From Bog-793 sp050013835 (lineage in GTDB: Bacteria; Actinomycetota; Acidimicrobiia; Acidimicrobiales; Bog-793): DNA of 64,000 bases. Below the pieces are notes generated by a model. The model saw nothing but the letters and a program-made list of their open reading frames with translations. It was not told where the DNA came from and made no database searches. Shown here piece after piece: positions 33,978 through 42,875 of this stretch; the first letter of the stretch is position 1, and every line of letters begins with the position of its first letter. A program made the translations under genes and the position numbers. Location: contig JBEKEM010000001.1 of the NCBI GenBank assembly GCA_050013835.1, forward strand, positions 133,945-197,944, written 5' to 3'.

Positions 33978-36494
33978 GTGCGCGTCCCGCTTTCGTGGCT
34001 GAGCGAGTTCACACCCCTCGGCGTCGCCGCCGAGGACCTGGCCGCCGTCGCCGCGCTCGGCGCCGAGCTCGACTCGCTCGGGCTGGTCGTCGAGGGAGTC
34101 GAGCACGTCAGCGGGGGACCCGCCGGGGTCGTCGTGGCCCGAGTCGTCGAGATCCGGCCCATCCCCGGCGCCGACCGCATCCGGCTCGCCCTCGTCGATG
34201 CGGGTGGGGACGCTCCCGTCGAGGTCGTCTGCGGCGCCTGGAACTACGTCGTCGGCGACGTCGTGCCCTTCGCCACGGTGGGGGCGCGCCTCGCCGGTGG
34301 CGTCGAGATCACGCGGCGCAAGATGCGCGGGGTCACGTCGCACGGGATGCTCTGCTCGGCCCGCGAGCTCGGCCTCGGCGCCGACGCCGCCGGGCTGTTC
34401 ATCCTCGCCTCGACCGGTGGGGCGGATGCGGCGCCCCCGGCCGGGCTCGAGCTCGGCACGACGATCGCTGAGTACCTGGGTCTCGTCGCCGACGTCGTCT
34501 TCAACCTCGAGGTCGAGCCGAACCGCCCCGACTGCCTCTGCGTCACCGGGGTCGCCCGGGACGTGGCGGCCGCCCGCCACCTGCCCTTCGAGATCCCCCG
34601 ACCGGTCGTCGCCGAGGACGGGCCGCCCGTTGGCGAGCTGGCGAGCGTCGTCGTCGAGGCGCCCGAGGCCTGCCGGCGCTTCGCCGCCCGGGTCGTCACG
34701 GGGGTCACGAGCGTCGCCTCGCCGCCCGACGTCCAGCGCCGCCTGATTCTGTCGGGCATGCGGCCGATCAACTCGGTCGTCGACGCCTCGAACTACACGA
34801 TGCTCGAGCTCGGCCAGCCGACGCACCCTTACGACCTCGACCGGCTGCCGGGGCACGGCCTGCGGGTGCGCTTCGCGCGGCCCGGCGAGACGCTCACGAC
34901 GCTCGACGGCGAGGAGCACGTATTCGGCCTCGAGGCGCACCGCTCCGGCGAGGAACGGCGCGTCGAAGACCTGATGATCTGCGACGCACAGGACACGCCG
35001 GTCGGCGCCGCCGGGGTGATGGGCGGCGAGTCGAGCGAGATCGGTGTTGGCACGTCGGCCGTCCTCATCGAGTCCGCCGACTTTGCGCCGCTGGCCATCG
35101 GGCGCACGGCCCGCCGCCAGCAGCTCCGGACCGAGGCCTCGACGAGGTTCTGGCGGGGGGTCGACCCCGAGGGCTCGGTACGCGCCGCTGACCGGGTCGC
35201 CGAGCTCATCGTCGCGGCGGCCCGCACCGCCGGCGCGGTCCCGCCGGTCGTCGCCATCGGCGTGATCGACCTCCACCCGACGCCCGTTCCCCGCCGCACG
35301 GTCCGCCTGCGCCCCGAGCGGCTGAACTCCCTGTTGGGCACCGCCCTCGACTCCGGGACGATCGCGGCGCACCTCGGGCCGCTCGGCTTTGTGGCCGTGC
35401 CGGACGGCGACGCCCTCGCCGTCACGGTTCCGTCGTTCCGGCCCGACACCGAGCGCGAGGTCGACGTGATCGAGGAGGTCGCCCGGCTCCACGGCTACGA
35501 GCGGATCGTGCCGACCCAGCGACGTGCGCCAGGCGTCGGGCTGTTGCGCCCGCACCAGGCGGACCGGCGGCACCTCGCCCGGTGCGTCGCCGGCTACGGC
35601 GCCAACGAGGCCTGGACGAGCTCGATCGTCAACCCCGACCTCGCCGGCCGCCTCGGCGGGGGGGCGGTGCGGGTCGGACTCGTGAACCCGATCGTGCGCG
35701 AGGAATCAGCGCTGCGCACGAGCCTCCTGCCGGGGCTCCTCGCCGCTCTGCGTCACAACGCCGCCGCCCGCAACGGCTCGGTCCGGCTGTTCGAGATCGG
35801 GCGCGTCTTTTTCGCGCCCGCGCCGGGCGAGGTGCTGCCCGTCGAGCCGGAGCACCTCGGCGTCCTCCTCGCCCGGGAGGGCGACGGGGCGCCGGCGGCG
35901 GTCGAGCTGTGGAGGGGGATCGCCGAGGGCCTCGGCCTTGCCGGCGACCATCTCGAGCTCGCGCAGTGCGAGCCGGGGTCGTTCCCCGCGGACGACCCCG
36001 TCGCCCTCGGCTGCCACCCGACGAGGACGGCGGCGGTGCGCGGGACCGACGCCCAGGGCGCCGCCGTCGCGGTCGGTTTCGTCGGCGAAGTCGACCCCGA
36101 GGTGCTCGGGGCGGTCGACATCACCGGCCGCCGGGTCGGCTGGCTCGTCCTCGACACGGCGCGGCTCTTTACGCTGGCGCGCCGCTCGGGGTCGGGGCCG
36201 GCCCTCAGTCGGTTCCCCTCGAGCGACATCGACCTGTCGTTCACCCTCGCCGAGTCGGTGCCATCGGCGCGGCTCGAGGCGGTGCTGCGGGCGGCGACGG
36301 GCGACTTGGGCGAGAGCGTCCGCCTCGTCGACGTCTTCCGGGGCCCGGGCCTCGGCGCAGGGTTGCGCAGCCTCACCTTCCGCGTCCGATTCCAGGCACC
36401 GGACCGCACGCTCACCGACTCCGACGTCGCCGCGGCGCGCGCCCGGTGCATCGCCGCGGCCGAGGCCGAGCTCGGGGCGGGGCTGCGCGGCTGA
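33978..36494 (+). CDS. pheT: Phenylalanyl-tRNA synthetase beta subunit
   Basis: Forms the alpha2-beta2 PheRS and edits Tyr-tRNA(Phe). Starts VPLSWLSEFTPL; EMAP-type tRNA-binding domain about 40-155 (IPGADRIRLALVDAGG, TRRKMRGVTSHGMLCSAREL); B3/B4 editing domain (MRPINSVVDASNYTMLELGQ); B5 domain; and a C-terminal ferredoxin-fold anticodon-binding domain (FPSSDIDLSFTLAESV, LRSLTFRVRFQAPDRTLTD). 838 residues. GTG 33978 has AAGGGAGGG upstream; the longer open frame is a shadow. Confidence 0.96.
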   Translation: MRVPLSWLSEFTPLGVAAEDLAAVAALGAELDSLGLVVEGVEHVSGGPAGVVVARVVEIRPIPGADRIRLALVDAGGDAPVEVVCGAWNYVVGDVVPFATVGARLAGGVEITRRKMRGVTSHGMLCSARELGLGADAAGLFILASTGGADAAPPAGLELGTTIAEYLGLVADVVFNLEVEPNRPDCLCVTGVARDVAAARHLPFEIPRPVVAEDGPPVGELASVVVEAPEACRRFAARVVTGVTSVASPPDVQRRLILSGMRPINSVVDASNYTMLELGQPTHPYDLDRLPGHGLRVRFARPGETLTTLDGEEHVFGLEAHRSGEERRVEDLMICDAQDTPVGAAGVMGGESSEIGVGTSAVLIESADFAPLAIGRTARRQQLRTEASTRFWRGVDPEGSVRAADRVAELIVAAARTAGAVPPVVAIGVIDLHPTPVPRRTVRLRPERLNSLLGTALDSGTIAAHLGPLGFVAVPDGDALAVTVPSFRPDTEREVDVIEEVARLHGYERIVPTQRRAPGVGLLRPHQADRRHLARCVAGYGANEAWTSSIVNPDLAGRLGGGAVRVGLVNPIVREESALRTSLLPGLLAALRHNAAARNGSVRLFEIGRVFFAPAPGEVLPVEPEHLGVLLAREGDGAPAAVELWRGIAEGLGLAGDHLELAQCEPGSFPADDPVALGCHPTRTAAVRGTDAQGAAVAVGFVGEVDPEVLGAVDITGRRVGWLVLDTARLFTLARRSGSGPALSRFPSSDIDLSFTLAESVPSARLEAVLRAATGDLGESVRLVDVFRGPGLGAGLRSLTFRVRFQAPDRTLTDSDVAAARARCIAAAEAELGAGLRG

Positions 36495-36498
36495 GGCC

Positions 36499-38190
36499 GT
36501 GTCGGCTCCGGCGGCGCGAAGGCCGTTCCGCGAGGCGGTCGCCCGCCGGCGCCCGGCGCCTGGCGCCCGCCGCGCTCCGGTCGGTGGGGGAGGGCCGCCC
36601 CGGGACCTCGGCGGGCCAGGCGGGGCGGGGCGCTGGACGAGGCGCCGCTGGGCCCTTGTCGGCGGCCCGACGGTCCTCGCCTTCATCCTCGCGGTCGTCG
36701 ACCTTGACGCCCGCAGCCTCTGGCTCGACGAGGCGGCGACGGTCTCGATCGCCGCCCAGCGCGGCGCCGGGCTGGGATCGGCGATGGCCCGTGACGGCGG
36801 CAACATGCTCGGCTACTACGCCCTCATCCACGTGCTCACGGGGTGGTTCGGGTCGAGCGTGTTCGTCCTGCGCTTTCCCTCCGTGATCGGCTGCGCGGCG
36901 ACGACGGCCCTCGTCGTCGTGCTCGCCGACCGGCTTTTCGGCGAAAAGGTGGCGCTCGTCGCCGGCGCGTTCTCGGCGGTCAGCCTGCCGTCGGTCTACT
37001 GGGCCCAGAACATCCGCAGCTACGCCCTGATGATGGCGTTCGTCGCCGCCTCGTTTCTCGCCTTCGTCGCCCTCACCGATCCGCGGGGAGGCCGGGCCCC
37101 GTGGGGGGCGGGTCTCGCCTACGTCGTCACGACGACGCTCGCGCTCTACATGAGCTTTGTTGCCGTCCTCGTCATCCCGGCCCAGCTCGTCGCCCTCGTG
37201 GGCCACCGTCGGCGGGTCCGCCCCGCGGCCGCCCTCGGCCTCGTCGTCGTGGCGTGCGCGCCGCTGGCGTGGCTGGCGAGGTCGCGCGGCTCGGGCCAGC
37301 TGTTCTGGGTGCCGCGTCCCGACCTCGCCGCCCTCGGCCAGGTTCTCGTCTCGCTCTCCTCGGCGGGCTTCCAGCCGAACTTCCACCTCACGGCGACAGC
37401 AGTCCCCCTCGCCGTCGTGACGGTCGCCGCCTTTGCGGCCGCCCTCGGCTTCGTCGTCGTCCACGTCGCCCGCGATCGTTCCGCCGCCCGGGTCTGGGGC
37501 GAGCTCGTCGTGGTCGGCTGGCTCGTCATCCCCCTCGTCGTCTCGCTCGTCGAGTCGCGGATCTCCCAGCCGACCTTCACGGCGCGCAACCTCCTCGTCT
37601 CGCTGCCGGCGGCGGCGATCGTGCTGGCCCGCGTGGTTTGTGACCGGCGCGTGGGGCGCCTCGCCGCCGCCGGGCTCATCGTCGGCTTCGCGGGACTGCG
37701 GGCGGCCCAGCTCGTGCCGAGCTACGGGGTCTCCCCGGAGAACTGGCGGGCGGCGACGCTCGACGTGCTCCAGCACGCCGAGCCCGGCGATTGCGTCGCC
37801 TTCTACCCCTCCGACGGGAAGATGGCGTTCACCTACTACCTGGACCACTTCCCGACGATCACGCCATACGTGCCGCGGCCGGTCGTGCCGGCGACGCCGC
37901 TGGGGCGGGTGCTGCCGTATGTGGAGCGGTACACGACGCTCGATCAGGCCCAGATCGACCGGATCGCGGCGACGTGCCCGCGCCTGTGGCTCGTGGCGAG
38001 CCACGAAGGGTCCCCGACCGGGACGGCGGCCTCGCGGACGAACTATGTCCAGTACCTCCGGCTCGCCGGGGCGTTCGAGACGCGCTATCCCGAGACGACG
38101 GACCACACCCGCGGCTGGGCGAGCCCCATCACCATCTGGCTCTTCGGCAAACCGGCCCCGATCCGCACCACGACTGCGTCCGGGACCTAG
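36499..38190 (+). CDS. GT39/ArnT-like membrane glycosyltransferase
   Basis: A 563-residue integral membrane protein with a cytoplasmic Arg/Pro-rich tail (about 50 residues) and about nine hydrophobic helices. The first loop has RSLWLDEAATV, the acidic motif of lipid-linked sugar transferases (PMT/ArnT type), then YYALIHVLTGWFG and PSVYWAQNIRSYALM. The C-terminal 150 residues are soluble and exported. It would move a sugar from a polyprenyl phosphate to a lipid, protein or wall component. GTG 36499 follows pheT by 4 bases, with a weak GAGG. Confidence 0.8.
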   Translation: MSAPAARRPFREAVARRRPAPGARRAPVGGGGPPRDLGGPGGAGRWTRRRWALVGGPTVLAFILAVVDLDARSLWLDEAATVSIAAQRGAGLGSAMARDGGNMLGYYALIHVLTGWFGSSVFVLRFPSVIGCAATTALVVVLADRLFGEKVALVAGAFSAVSLPSVYWAQNIRSYALMMAFVAASFLAFVALTDPRGGRAPWGAGLAYVVTTTLALYMSFVAVLVIPAQLVALVGHRRRVRPAAALGLVVVACAPLAWLARSRGSGQLFWVPRPDLAALGQVLVSLSSAGFQPNFHLTATAVPLAVVTVAAFAAALGFVVVHVARDRSAARVWGELVVVGWLVIPLVVSLVESRISQPTFTARNLLVSLPAAAIVLARVVCDRRVGRLAAAGLIVGFAGLRAAQLVPSYGVSPENWRAATLDVLQHAEPGDCVAFYPSDGKMAFTYYLDHFPTITPYVPRPVVPATPLGRVLPYVERYTTLDQAQIDRIAATCPRLWLVASHEGSPTGTAASRTNYVQYLRLAGAFETRYPETTDHTRGWASPITIWLFGKPAPIRTTTASGT

Positions 38191-38624
38191 CTGCGGGGGA
38201 GGTCCGCGGGGCCGGCCACAGGCGGCCTCCATGGCCCTCGCCCACCGTGCCGACCTGCTGGCGATCCGCGCGCCGACGACCGACACCACCGCGCACCCTC
38301 GTCGGCGAGGGTGATCCACCAGGGTGCCAGCGCCGCCAGCGGGCTCGTGAGGACGGAATGGCTCGCCGGGGCCGTGTCGGGGTCGCACCCGGCGGCGGGT
38401 CCGGGGGATGGGGTCCAGCCGTGCGCGGCCCGACGCGGACCGCGCACCGGCCGGAGGCGGCGGACGCGCGCGGCTTTGGCACGCGAGCCGCCGCCGGAGG
38501 AGGCTCTGGCCCCCCGAACCGCGGCCCCGCCCTTGTCGCCCCGTCCCCCGGATCTCGTTGCTGCGCCACGTTCGCCAGCAAGGTCCCGAGACCGCTTTTC
38601 GGGCCCGGATGGGGACGGCCGTCC

Positions 38625-38634
38625 GTTGTACAAC
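38625..38634. promoter_or_regulatory. GTTGTACAAC palindrome upstream of XRE gene
   Basis: A perfect 10-bp palindrome, 160 bases before the XRE gene. The same core occurs at 39557-39566 inside a 14-bp palindrome beyond the gene. This is a plausible operator of the XRE protein. Confidence 0.45.
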
Positions 38635-38663
38635 CAGGCGACCTGGTGTGTCAAGGTCGCCTG
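38635..38663. promoter_or_regulatory. Perfect 10-bp inverted repeat next to the palindrome
   Basis: CAGGCGACCT and AGGTCGCCTG separated by 9 bases, immediately after the GTTGTACAAC palindrome. It may be a second operator or an RNA hairpin of the leader. Confidence 0.45.
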
Positions 38664-38795
38664 AGCTCTCGGTTTCCCGCGGGCCGGATCTCCGCTAGTT
38701 TCTCGGAACTACAGAGCGAATCGGGGAAGCGGCTGGGGCGTGCCGGGAGGGAATCCGGGACGTGTCGCCCGCTTCTCGGGAAGGGATGAGGACCA

Positions 38796-39161
38796 GTGGC
38801 GCGGCGTGGCGACCAGAGTTTCGCGGGCTGGCTCCGATCACAACAGCAACGGTCCGGGATCACCCAGGACGAGATCGCCGAGGCATGTGGGGTGAGCCAG
38901 CAGGCCGTGAGCCGCTGGGTGCGGGGGGCCGCGCGTCCCGGCGGCGTGCGTCTCGGCAAGCTCGCCGAGGCGCTCGGGGTGCCCGTCGCCGTTGTGATCG
39001 AGCGTCTCGAGGCGGACCACCGAACGCGGGAGATGCTCCCTACGGATCCCCCGGTGGAGTTGCGGGCGGAGCTGACGGATCTGTGGGCTCGTCTGGCTCG
39101 CCTGGAGCGACTAGCCGAAGGCCTTGATGCTCGCCAACGGCGGAGGCCTCCAGCGCGCTGA
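38796..39161 (+). CDS. XRE-family helix-turn-helix regulator
   Basis: A 121-residue DNA-binding protein. The HTH is in ITQDEIAEACGVSQQAVSRW (about residues 22-41), followed by the family's GGVRLGKLAEALGVPVAVVIERLE. The C-terminal 45 residues are helical and charged (LWARLARLERLAEGLDARQR), probably for dimerisation. GTG 38796 has GGGATGAGGA upstream. It lies between two copies of a GTTGTACAAC palindrome and may regulate itself. Confidence 0.82.
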   Translation: MARRGDQSFAGWLRSQQQRSGITQDEIAEACGVSQQAVSRWVRGAARPGGVRLGKLAEALGVPVAVVIERLEADHRTREMLPTDPPVELRAELTDLWARLARLERLAEGLDARQRRRPPAR

Positions 39162-40119
39162 CGCGTTCGTAGAGGTCGGCGAGGAGCCTCTCGAGCAGCC
39201 ACCTCCGGGCCGAGAGCTCCCGGCTCATCCGGCCGTTCCCGCCTGCCGCACGACCGTGGCGGCGGTCCGCGCCGGGACGCCGGCGGGCGGAGGGGCCGGG
39301 TTGGCGGGGAGCGGGGAGGCCGGGAAGCAGTCGGAGGAGAGGCCGGATCCGCAGTGGCCGGACCCCGGCCGGACCCGCCCGCCGCCGCCGTCGTGCGCCC
39401 GGGTTTCGTGAGTGGTCCGTCGGTGCAGCCGAGAACCTTGATTGAGCACCGGACTCCCCATGTCCCAAGCCCCATTGCCGGGATCGAACCGCCCCACCGC
39501 CCGCCTCATCGGACACCGCCGGGCGGGAAATGGGTTTCCGGCGGGGGTGGTGGCCAGTTGTACAACTGACCGTCGTCGGCTGTCAATGATGCTGGCGCCC
39601 GGCGGGGCAGCGGTCGGGCGATCCGGCGGGCCGGCCGGCGGATTCCGGAGGGACCCGGGAGCGCCGGACCGGTTTGCGCGTCGAGCGCGCATTTCGGGAA
39701 ATGGAGCCCGGCGACATTGCGCCGCACCGGGACGGCGGACACGGTCTCGTGTCGCGATGTTCGTGCAGAGATCGGCCGGCGGGCGGCACCGGCGGCTGGC
39801 CCGCCCCTGATGCCGCCCACGCAGGTGGCAGGCATTGCCGGAGAAGTGGCGGGATGGCTCGGGGCGAGGGCCGGGGTCGGGTCGATCGGGCACGCCACAA
39901 ATGTGGCTATCGGCTATATCAAATCGCGCCTGAAATGCCAAAATACAGCTTTGTCATTTGTGGTGCCAGCCGCGCCTCGCCGTGGCGGCTTGCGGGGGAA
40001 CGTTGCGTCGCGGACTCGGGAGCGCGAGCTGAGTGGGTGACGTCGCGGGCCGTGAACGACGGCGTGTGGCACGGTCGGGGGTCTAGCCGCGCCTTGCGCT
40101 TTGGCCCTACCCTGGGGCG
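39162..40119. other. Long non-coding stretch with an AT-rich core
   Basis: Nearly 1 kb with no convincing gene. It holds the 14-bp palindrome at 39555-39568 and, at 39895-39963, an AT-rich patch bounded by CCACAAATG and CATTTGTGG (a 9-bp inverted repeat). The AT-rich patch stands out in a region otherwise above 70% GC by eye and could be a promoter or binding region. Confidence 0.45.
39555..39568. promoter_or_regulatory. 14-bp palindrome CAGTTGTACAACTG
   Basis: Perfect palindrome with the same GTTGTACAAC core as at 38625. Probably a regulator binding site. Confidence 0.45.
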
Positions 40120-40230
40120 ATGGACCCCGACCAAGCCGCGCTGCACCCCCTGTGGGCGGGCCCACCCGACGATGATCCGACGGAAATGGCGAGGGCGGTG
40201 GGTCTGACGGGCCCGGGCGGGTCGCGATGA
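40120..40230 (+). CDS. Small ORF coupled to malic enzyme gene
   Basis: An ATG-started frame of 36 codons (MDPDQAALHPLWAGPP at its start) that ends in an ATGA overlap with the malic enzyme start at 40227. Composition (Asp/Pro-rich, GC-rich third positions) is like coding sequence. The 4-base overlap suggests translational coupling, either a real small protein or a leader peptide. No homologue known to me; a GGGG just before the ATG is the only possible ribosome site. Confidence 0.4.
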   Translation: MDPDQAALHPLWAGPPDDDPTEMARAVGLTGPGGSR

Positions 40231-41612
40231 GCGCGCCTTCGGCCTCGTTCTCGATCACGATGCGGGTCGAGCTCACGGACCCGCGTGGGGTCGGCGCGAT
40301 CACGACTGCCGTGGGAGACGCCGGCGGTGTCGTGATGGCGCTCGACGTGGTCGAGTCGCGCGGCGAGACCCTCGTCGTCGACATGGCCTGCAACGCCTTC
40401 AACGAGGGTCACGCCGGACGCCTGGAGGCGGCCGTCGAGGCCGTGGGGGGCGCCCACGTCAAGGCGATGAGCGACCGGACGCTGCTGCTCCACCTGGGCG
40501 GCAAGCTCGAGATCGCCTCACGGGTGCCCTTGAGAACGCGGGACGACCTCTCGATGGCGTACACCCCGGGTGTCGCCCGGGTCTCGATGGCGATCGCCAA
40601 GGACCCGTCTGCGGTGCGCAACCTGACGATCAAGCGCAACACGGTCGCCGTCGTGACGGACGGCTCCGCCGTGCTAGGCCTCGGCAACATCGGCCCGGAG
40701 GCCGCCATGCCGGTGATGGAGGGCAAGGCGCTCCTTTTCAAGCGGTTCGCCGGGGTCGACGCCTGGCCGATCTGCCTCGCCACCCAAGACACCGACGAGA
40801 TCGTCCGCATCGTCGAGTGCATCGCGCCGGGCTTCGGCGGTATCAATCTCGAGGACATCGCCGCGCCCCGCTGCTTCGAGGTGGAGGAGCGGCTGCGGGA
40901 GCGGCTCGACATCCCCGTCTTCCACGACGACCAGCACGGCACGGCCGTCGTCGTCTTCGCGGCGCTGACGAACGCCCTGCGGGTCGTCGGCAAGCAGATG
41001 AAAGAGGTGCGCGTCGTCGTCCTCGGCATCGGGGCGGCGGGCGTCGCCGTCACCAAGCTGCTGCTCGCCGAGGGCGTCGGCGACGTGGTCGCGCTGAACC
41101 GTCGGGGCATCCTCGCCGAGTCGACCCCGGGCCTCGACGAGCCACGGCGCTGGATCGCGACCCACACCAACTGTGAGAAGCGCGTCGGCGGGCTGGCCGA
41201 GGCGCTCGAGGGCGCCGACGTCCTCATCGGCGTGTCGGGTCCGAACCTCGTCACCGAGGAGCAGCTCTCCCGGCTCGGCAAGGACGCCATCGTGTTCGCC
41301 CTCGCCAATCCCACCCCGGAGGTCGACTCCGAGACCGCCAGGCGCTACGCCGCCATCGTCGCCACCGGGCGCAGCGACGAGCCGAACCAGATCAACAACG
41401 TGCTCGTCTTTCCGGGGTTCTTCCGGGGTCTCCTGAACGTCGGCGCCCGGCAGGTCACCGACGAGATGAAGCTGGAGGCGGGCCGGGCGCTCGCCGCCGT
41501 CGTCGGCGAGGACGAGCTCTCGCCCGCCTATATCATCCCGACGGTCTTCAACCCCGCCGTCGTCCCGGCCGTCTCCTCGGCCGTCGAACGGGTCGCGCGC
41601 GCCTCGCTCTAG
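40227..41612 (+). CDS. NAD(P)-dependent malic enzyme with N-terminal ACT domain
   Basis: Oxidatively decarboxylates malate to pyruvate. The N-terminal ACT domain (residues about 10-85, FSITMRVELTDPRGVGAITT) probably binds a regulatory ligand. The malic enzyme core has LSMAYTPGVARVSMAIA, VTDGSAVLGLGNIGPEAAMPVMEGKA-type region, GINLEDIAAPRCFEVEERL, VFHDDQHGTAVVV and the NAD(P) fold VVVLGIGAAGVAV, ending ALANPTPEVD and NQINNVLVFPGFFRGLL. 461 residues. Short bacterial (MaeB-like) type without the phosphotransacetylase domain. Confidence 0.93.
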   Translation: MSAPSASFSITMRVELTDPRGVGAITTAVGDAGGVVMALDVVESRGETLVVDMACNAFNEGHAGRLEAAVEAVGGAHVKAMSDRTLLLHLGGKLEIASRVPLRTRDDLSMAYTPGVARVSMAIAKDPSAVRNLTIKRNTVAVVTDGSAVLGLGNIGPEAAMPVMEGKALLFKRFAGVDAWPICLATQDTDEIVRIVECIAPGFGGINLEDIAAPRCFEVEERLRERLDIPVFHDDQHGTAVVVFAALTNALRVVGKQMKEVRVVVLGIGAAGVAVTKLLLAEGVGDVVALNRRGILAESTPGLDEPRRWIATHTNCEKRVGGLAEALEGADVLIGVSGPNLVTEEQLSRLGKDAIVFALANPTPEVDSETARRYAAIVATGRSDEPNQINNVLVFPGFFRGLLNVGARQVTDEMKLEAGRALAAVVGEDELSPAYIIPTVFNPAVVPAVSSAVERVARASL

Positions 41613-41623
41613 CGACGCGCGGC

Positions 41624-42730
41624 TCAGGCGGTGTCCCGCCAGTGGATGGCGGCGAGGCGCTTGTCGGAGACGTGGCCGTTGGCGGCGAACCAGCGGGCCG
41701 AACGCTCGATCGCCTCGGCGGCGGGCCGCGACTCGTAGCCGAGCTCGCGGCGGGCCCGCGCGTCGCTGAACACCATCCGGGTCGAAGCCATCCGCGCCCC
41801 CTCAAGCGGGACGTGCGGGGTGTGCCGCAGAAGGCGCCCCTCGACGAGCTCGGAGATCCAGGCGGCGCCGAGGGCGGCCGGGCGGGGGACCCGGAAGCGC
41901 GGTCCCGGGAGCCCCGTGCAGCGGGCGAGCTCGGCGAGGATCGCGCGCAGCTCGAGGTTCTCCCCGCCGACGATGTAGCTGCGCCCGACCACCCCTCGCT
42001 CGGCGGCGAGGAGGTGACCGGCGGCGACGTCGTCGACGTCGACGATGTTGAGGGCGGTGTCGAACCACCCGGGCATTCGCCCGTTGAGGAAGTCGACGAC
42101 GAGCCGGCCGGTCGGGGTTGGTGTGTGGTCGCCCGGCCCGAGCGGCGTCGTCGGAAGCACCAGGGTGACCGGCATGCCGAGCGCCGTGGCGCGCAGCACC
42201 TCGTGCTCGGCGACGTACTTCGACTGCTTGTAGAGCCCGAAGAGGTGGTCGACGTGGGGGGCGCAGGTCTCGTCGGCGGGTCCGCGCTCGGCGACGTGCT
42301 CGAGCCCGAGCGTGCCGACCGAGCTCGTGTAGACGACGAGCTCGCAGTCGGCCGAGCGCGCCGCCGCCAGCACGTTGCGGGTGCCGTCGACGTTGACGCG
42401 GTAGAAGGCCGCCGGGTCCGGGGCCCAGAAGCGGTAGACGGCGGCGACGTGAAAGACGGTGCGAGCCCCTTTGATCGCTGACTCCATCGCCGCGGCGTCG
42501 CGCACGTCGGCCTCGACGACCTCGACCTGCAGCCCGTCGAGGCTCGCGTGCCCGATCCCCGGTTCGACGAGGGCGGCGACGTCGACGCCGCGGCCGACCA
42601 GGGCGCGGGTGATCGCCGAGCCGATGAAGCCGGCGGCCCCGGTGACGGCCACCCGCTCGCCCGCGGCGAGCACGCCCCGGGCGGCGGCCTCCGCCGCCGG
42701 TTCGGTCCCGCTGCGCTGCGATCTGGCCAT
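41624..42730 (-). CDS. NAD-dependent epimerase/dehydratase (HpnA / dihydroflavonol reductase-like)
   Basis: Extended SDR protein of 368 residues. The N-terminal NAD site is VAVTGAAGFIGSAITRAL, then ADVRDAAAM, the catalytic Ser region VYTSSVGTLG and the Tyr-x3-Lys YKQSK. Resembles hopanoid-associated sugar epimerase HpnA and dihydroflavonol-4-reductase-like enzymes; the substrate is not defined. ATG 42730 has GGGAG 5 bases upstream; the frame is open further. Divergent from the aldehyde dehydrogenase gene, sharing a 145-base regulatory region. Confidence 0.85.
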   Translation of the reverse strand: MARSQRSGTEPAAEAAARGVLAAGERVAVTGAAGFIGSAITRALVGRGVDVAALVEPGIGHASLDGLQVEVVEADVRDAAAMESAIKGARTVFHVAAVYRFWAPDPAAFYRVNVDGTRNVLAAARSADCELVVYTSSVGTLGLEHVAERGPADETCAPHVDHLFGLYKQSKYVAEHEVLRATALGMPVTLVLPTTPLGPGDHTPTPTGRLVVDFLNGRMPGWFDTALNIVDVDDVAAGHLLAAERGVVGRSYIVGGENLELRAILAELARCTGLPGPRFRVPRPAALGAAWISELVEGRLLRHTPHVPLEGARMASTRMVFSDARARRELGYESRPAAEAIERSARWFAANGHVSDKRLAAIHWRDTA

Positions 42731-42825
42731 CGTCACTCCCGTCATCTGGGGGCCGGGTACTGTGCCTAGCGCGGCCGTGAGCCCAGTTTCGCCGAGCTCG
42801 TCGGTCACGTCGCTTCTCGACGCAA

Positions 42826-42856
42826 GAGGCGAGTTGGCCAGTTATACACTCGCCTC
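42826..42856. promoter_or_regulatory. Inverted-repeat operator candidate in divergent promoter region
   Basis: GAGGCGAGT and ACTCGCCTC, 9-bp perfect arms with centres 22 bp apart, around GTTATAC-like AT-rich DNA. It lies 20 bases before the aldehyde dehydrogenase start, a likely site for a repressor or activator of the amine-catabolism genes. Confidence 0.5.
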
Positions 42857-42875
42857 CCGACCGCGAGGAGGTGCC

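Larger units (their letters stand above)
38191..38795. other. Intergenic region with palindromes
   Basis: About 600 bases with no gene that I can support. It contains the palindrome at 38625-38634 and the adjacent inverted repeat 38635-38663, upstream of an XRE gene. Confidence 0.5.

Noticed and set aside
39040..39232. Minus-strand ORF with a coiled-coil-like stretch overlapping the XRE 3' end
   Set aside because: No ribosome site or homology; overlaps the coding end of the XRE gene and is likely an antisense mirror of its helical tail.
39470..39500. Another TTCGATCCC-like sequence
   Set aside because: T-stem does not pair and no acceptor or anticodon arm is present.
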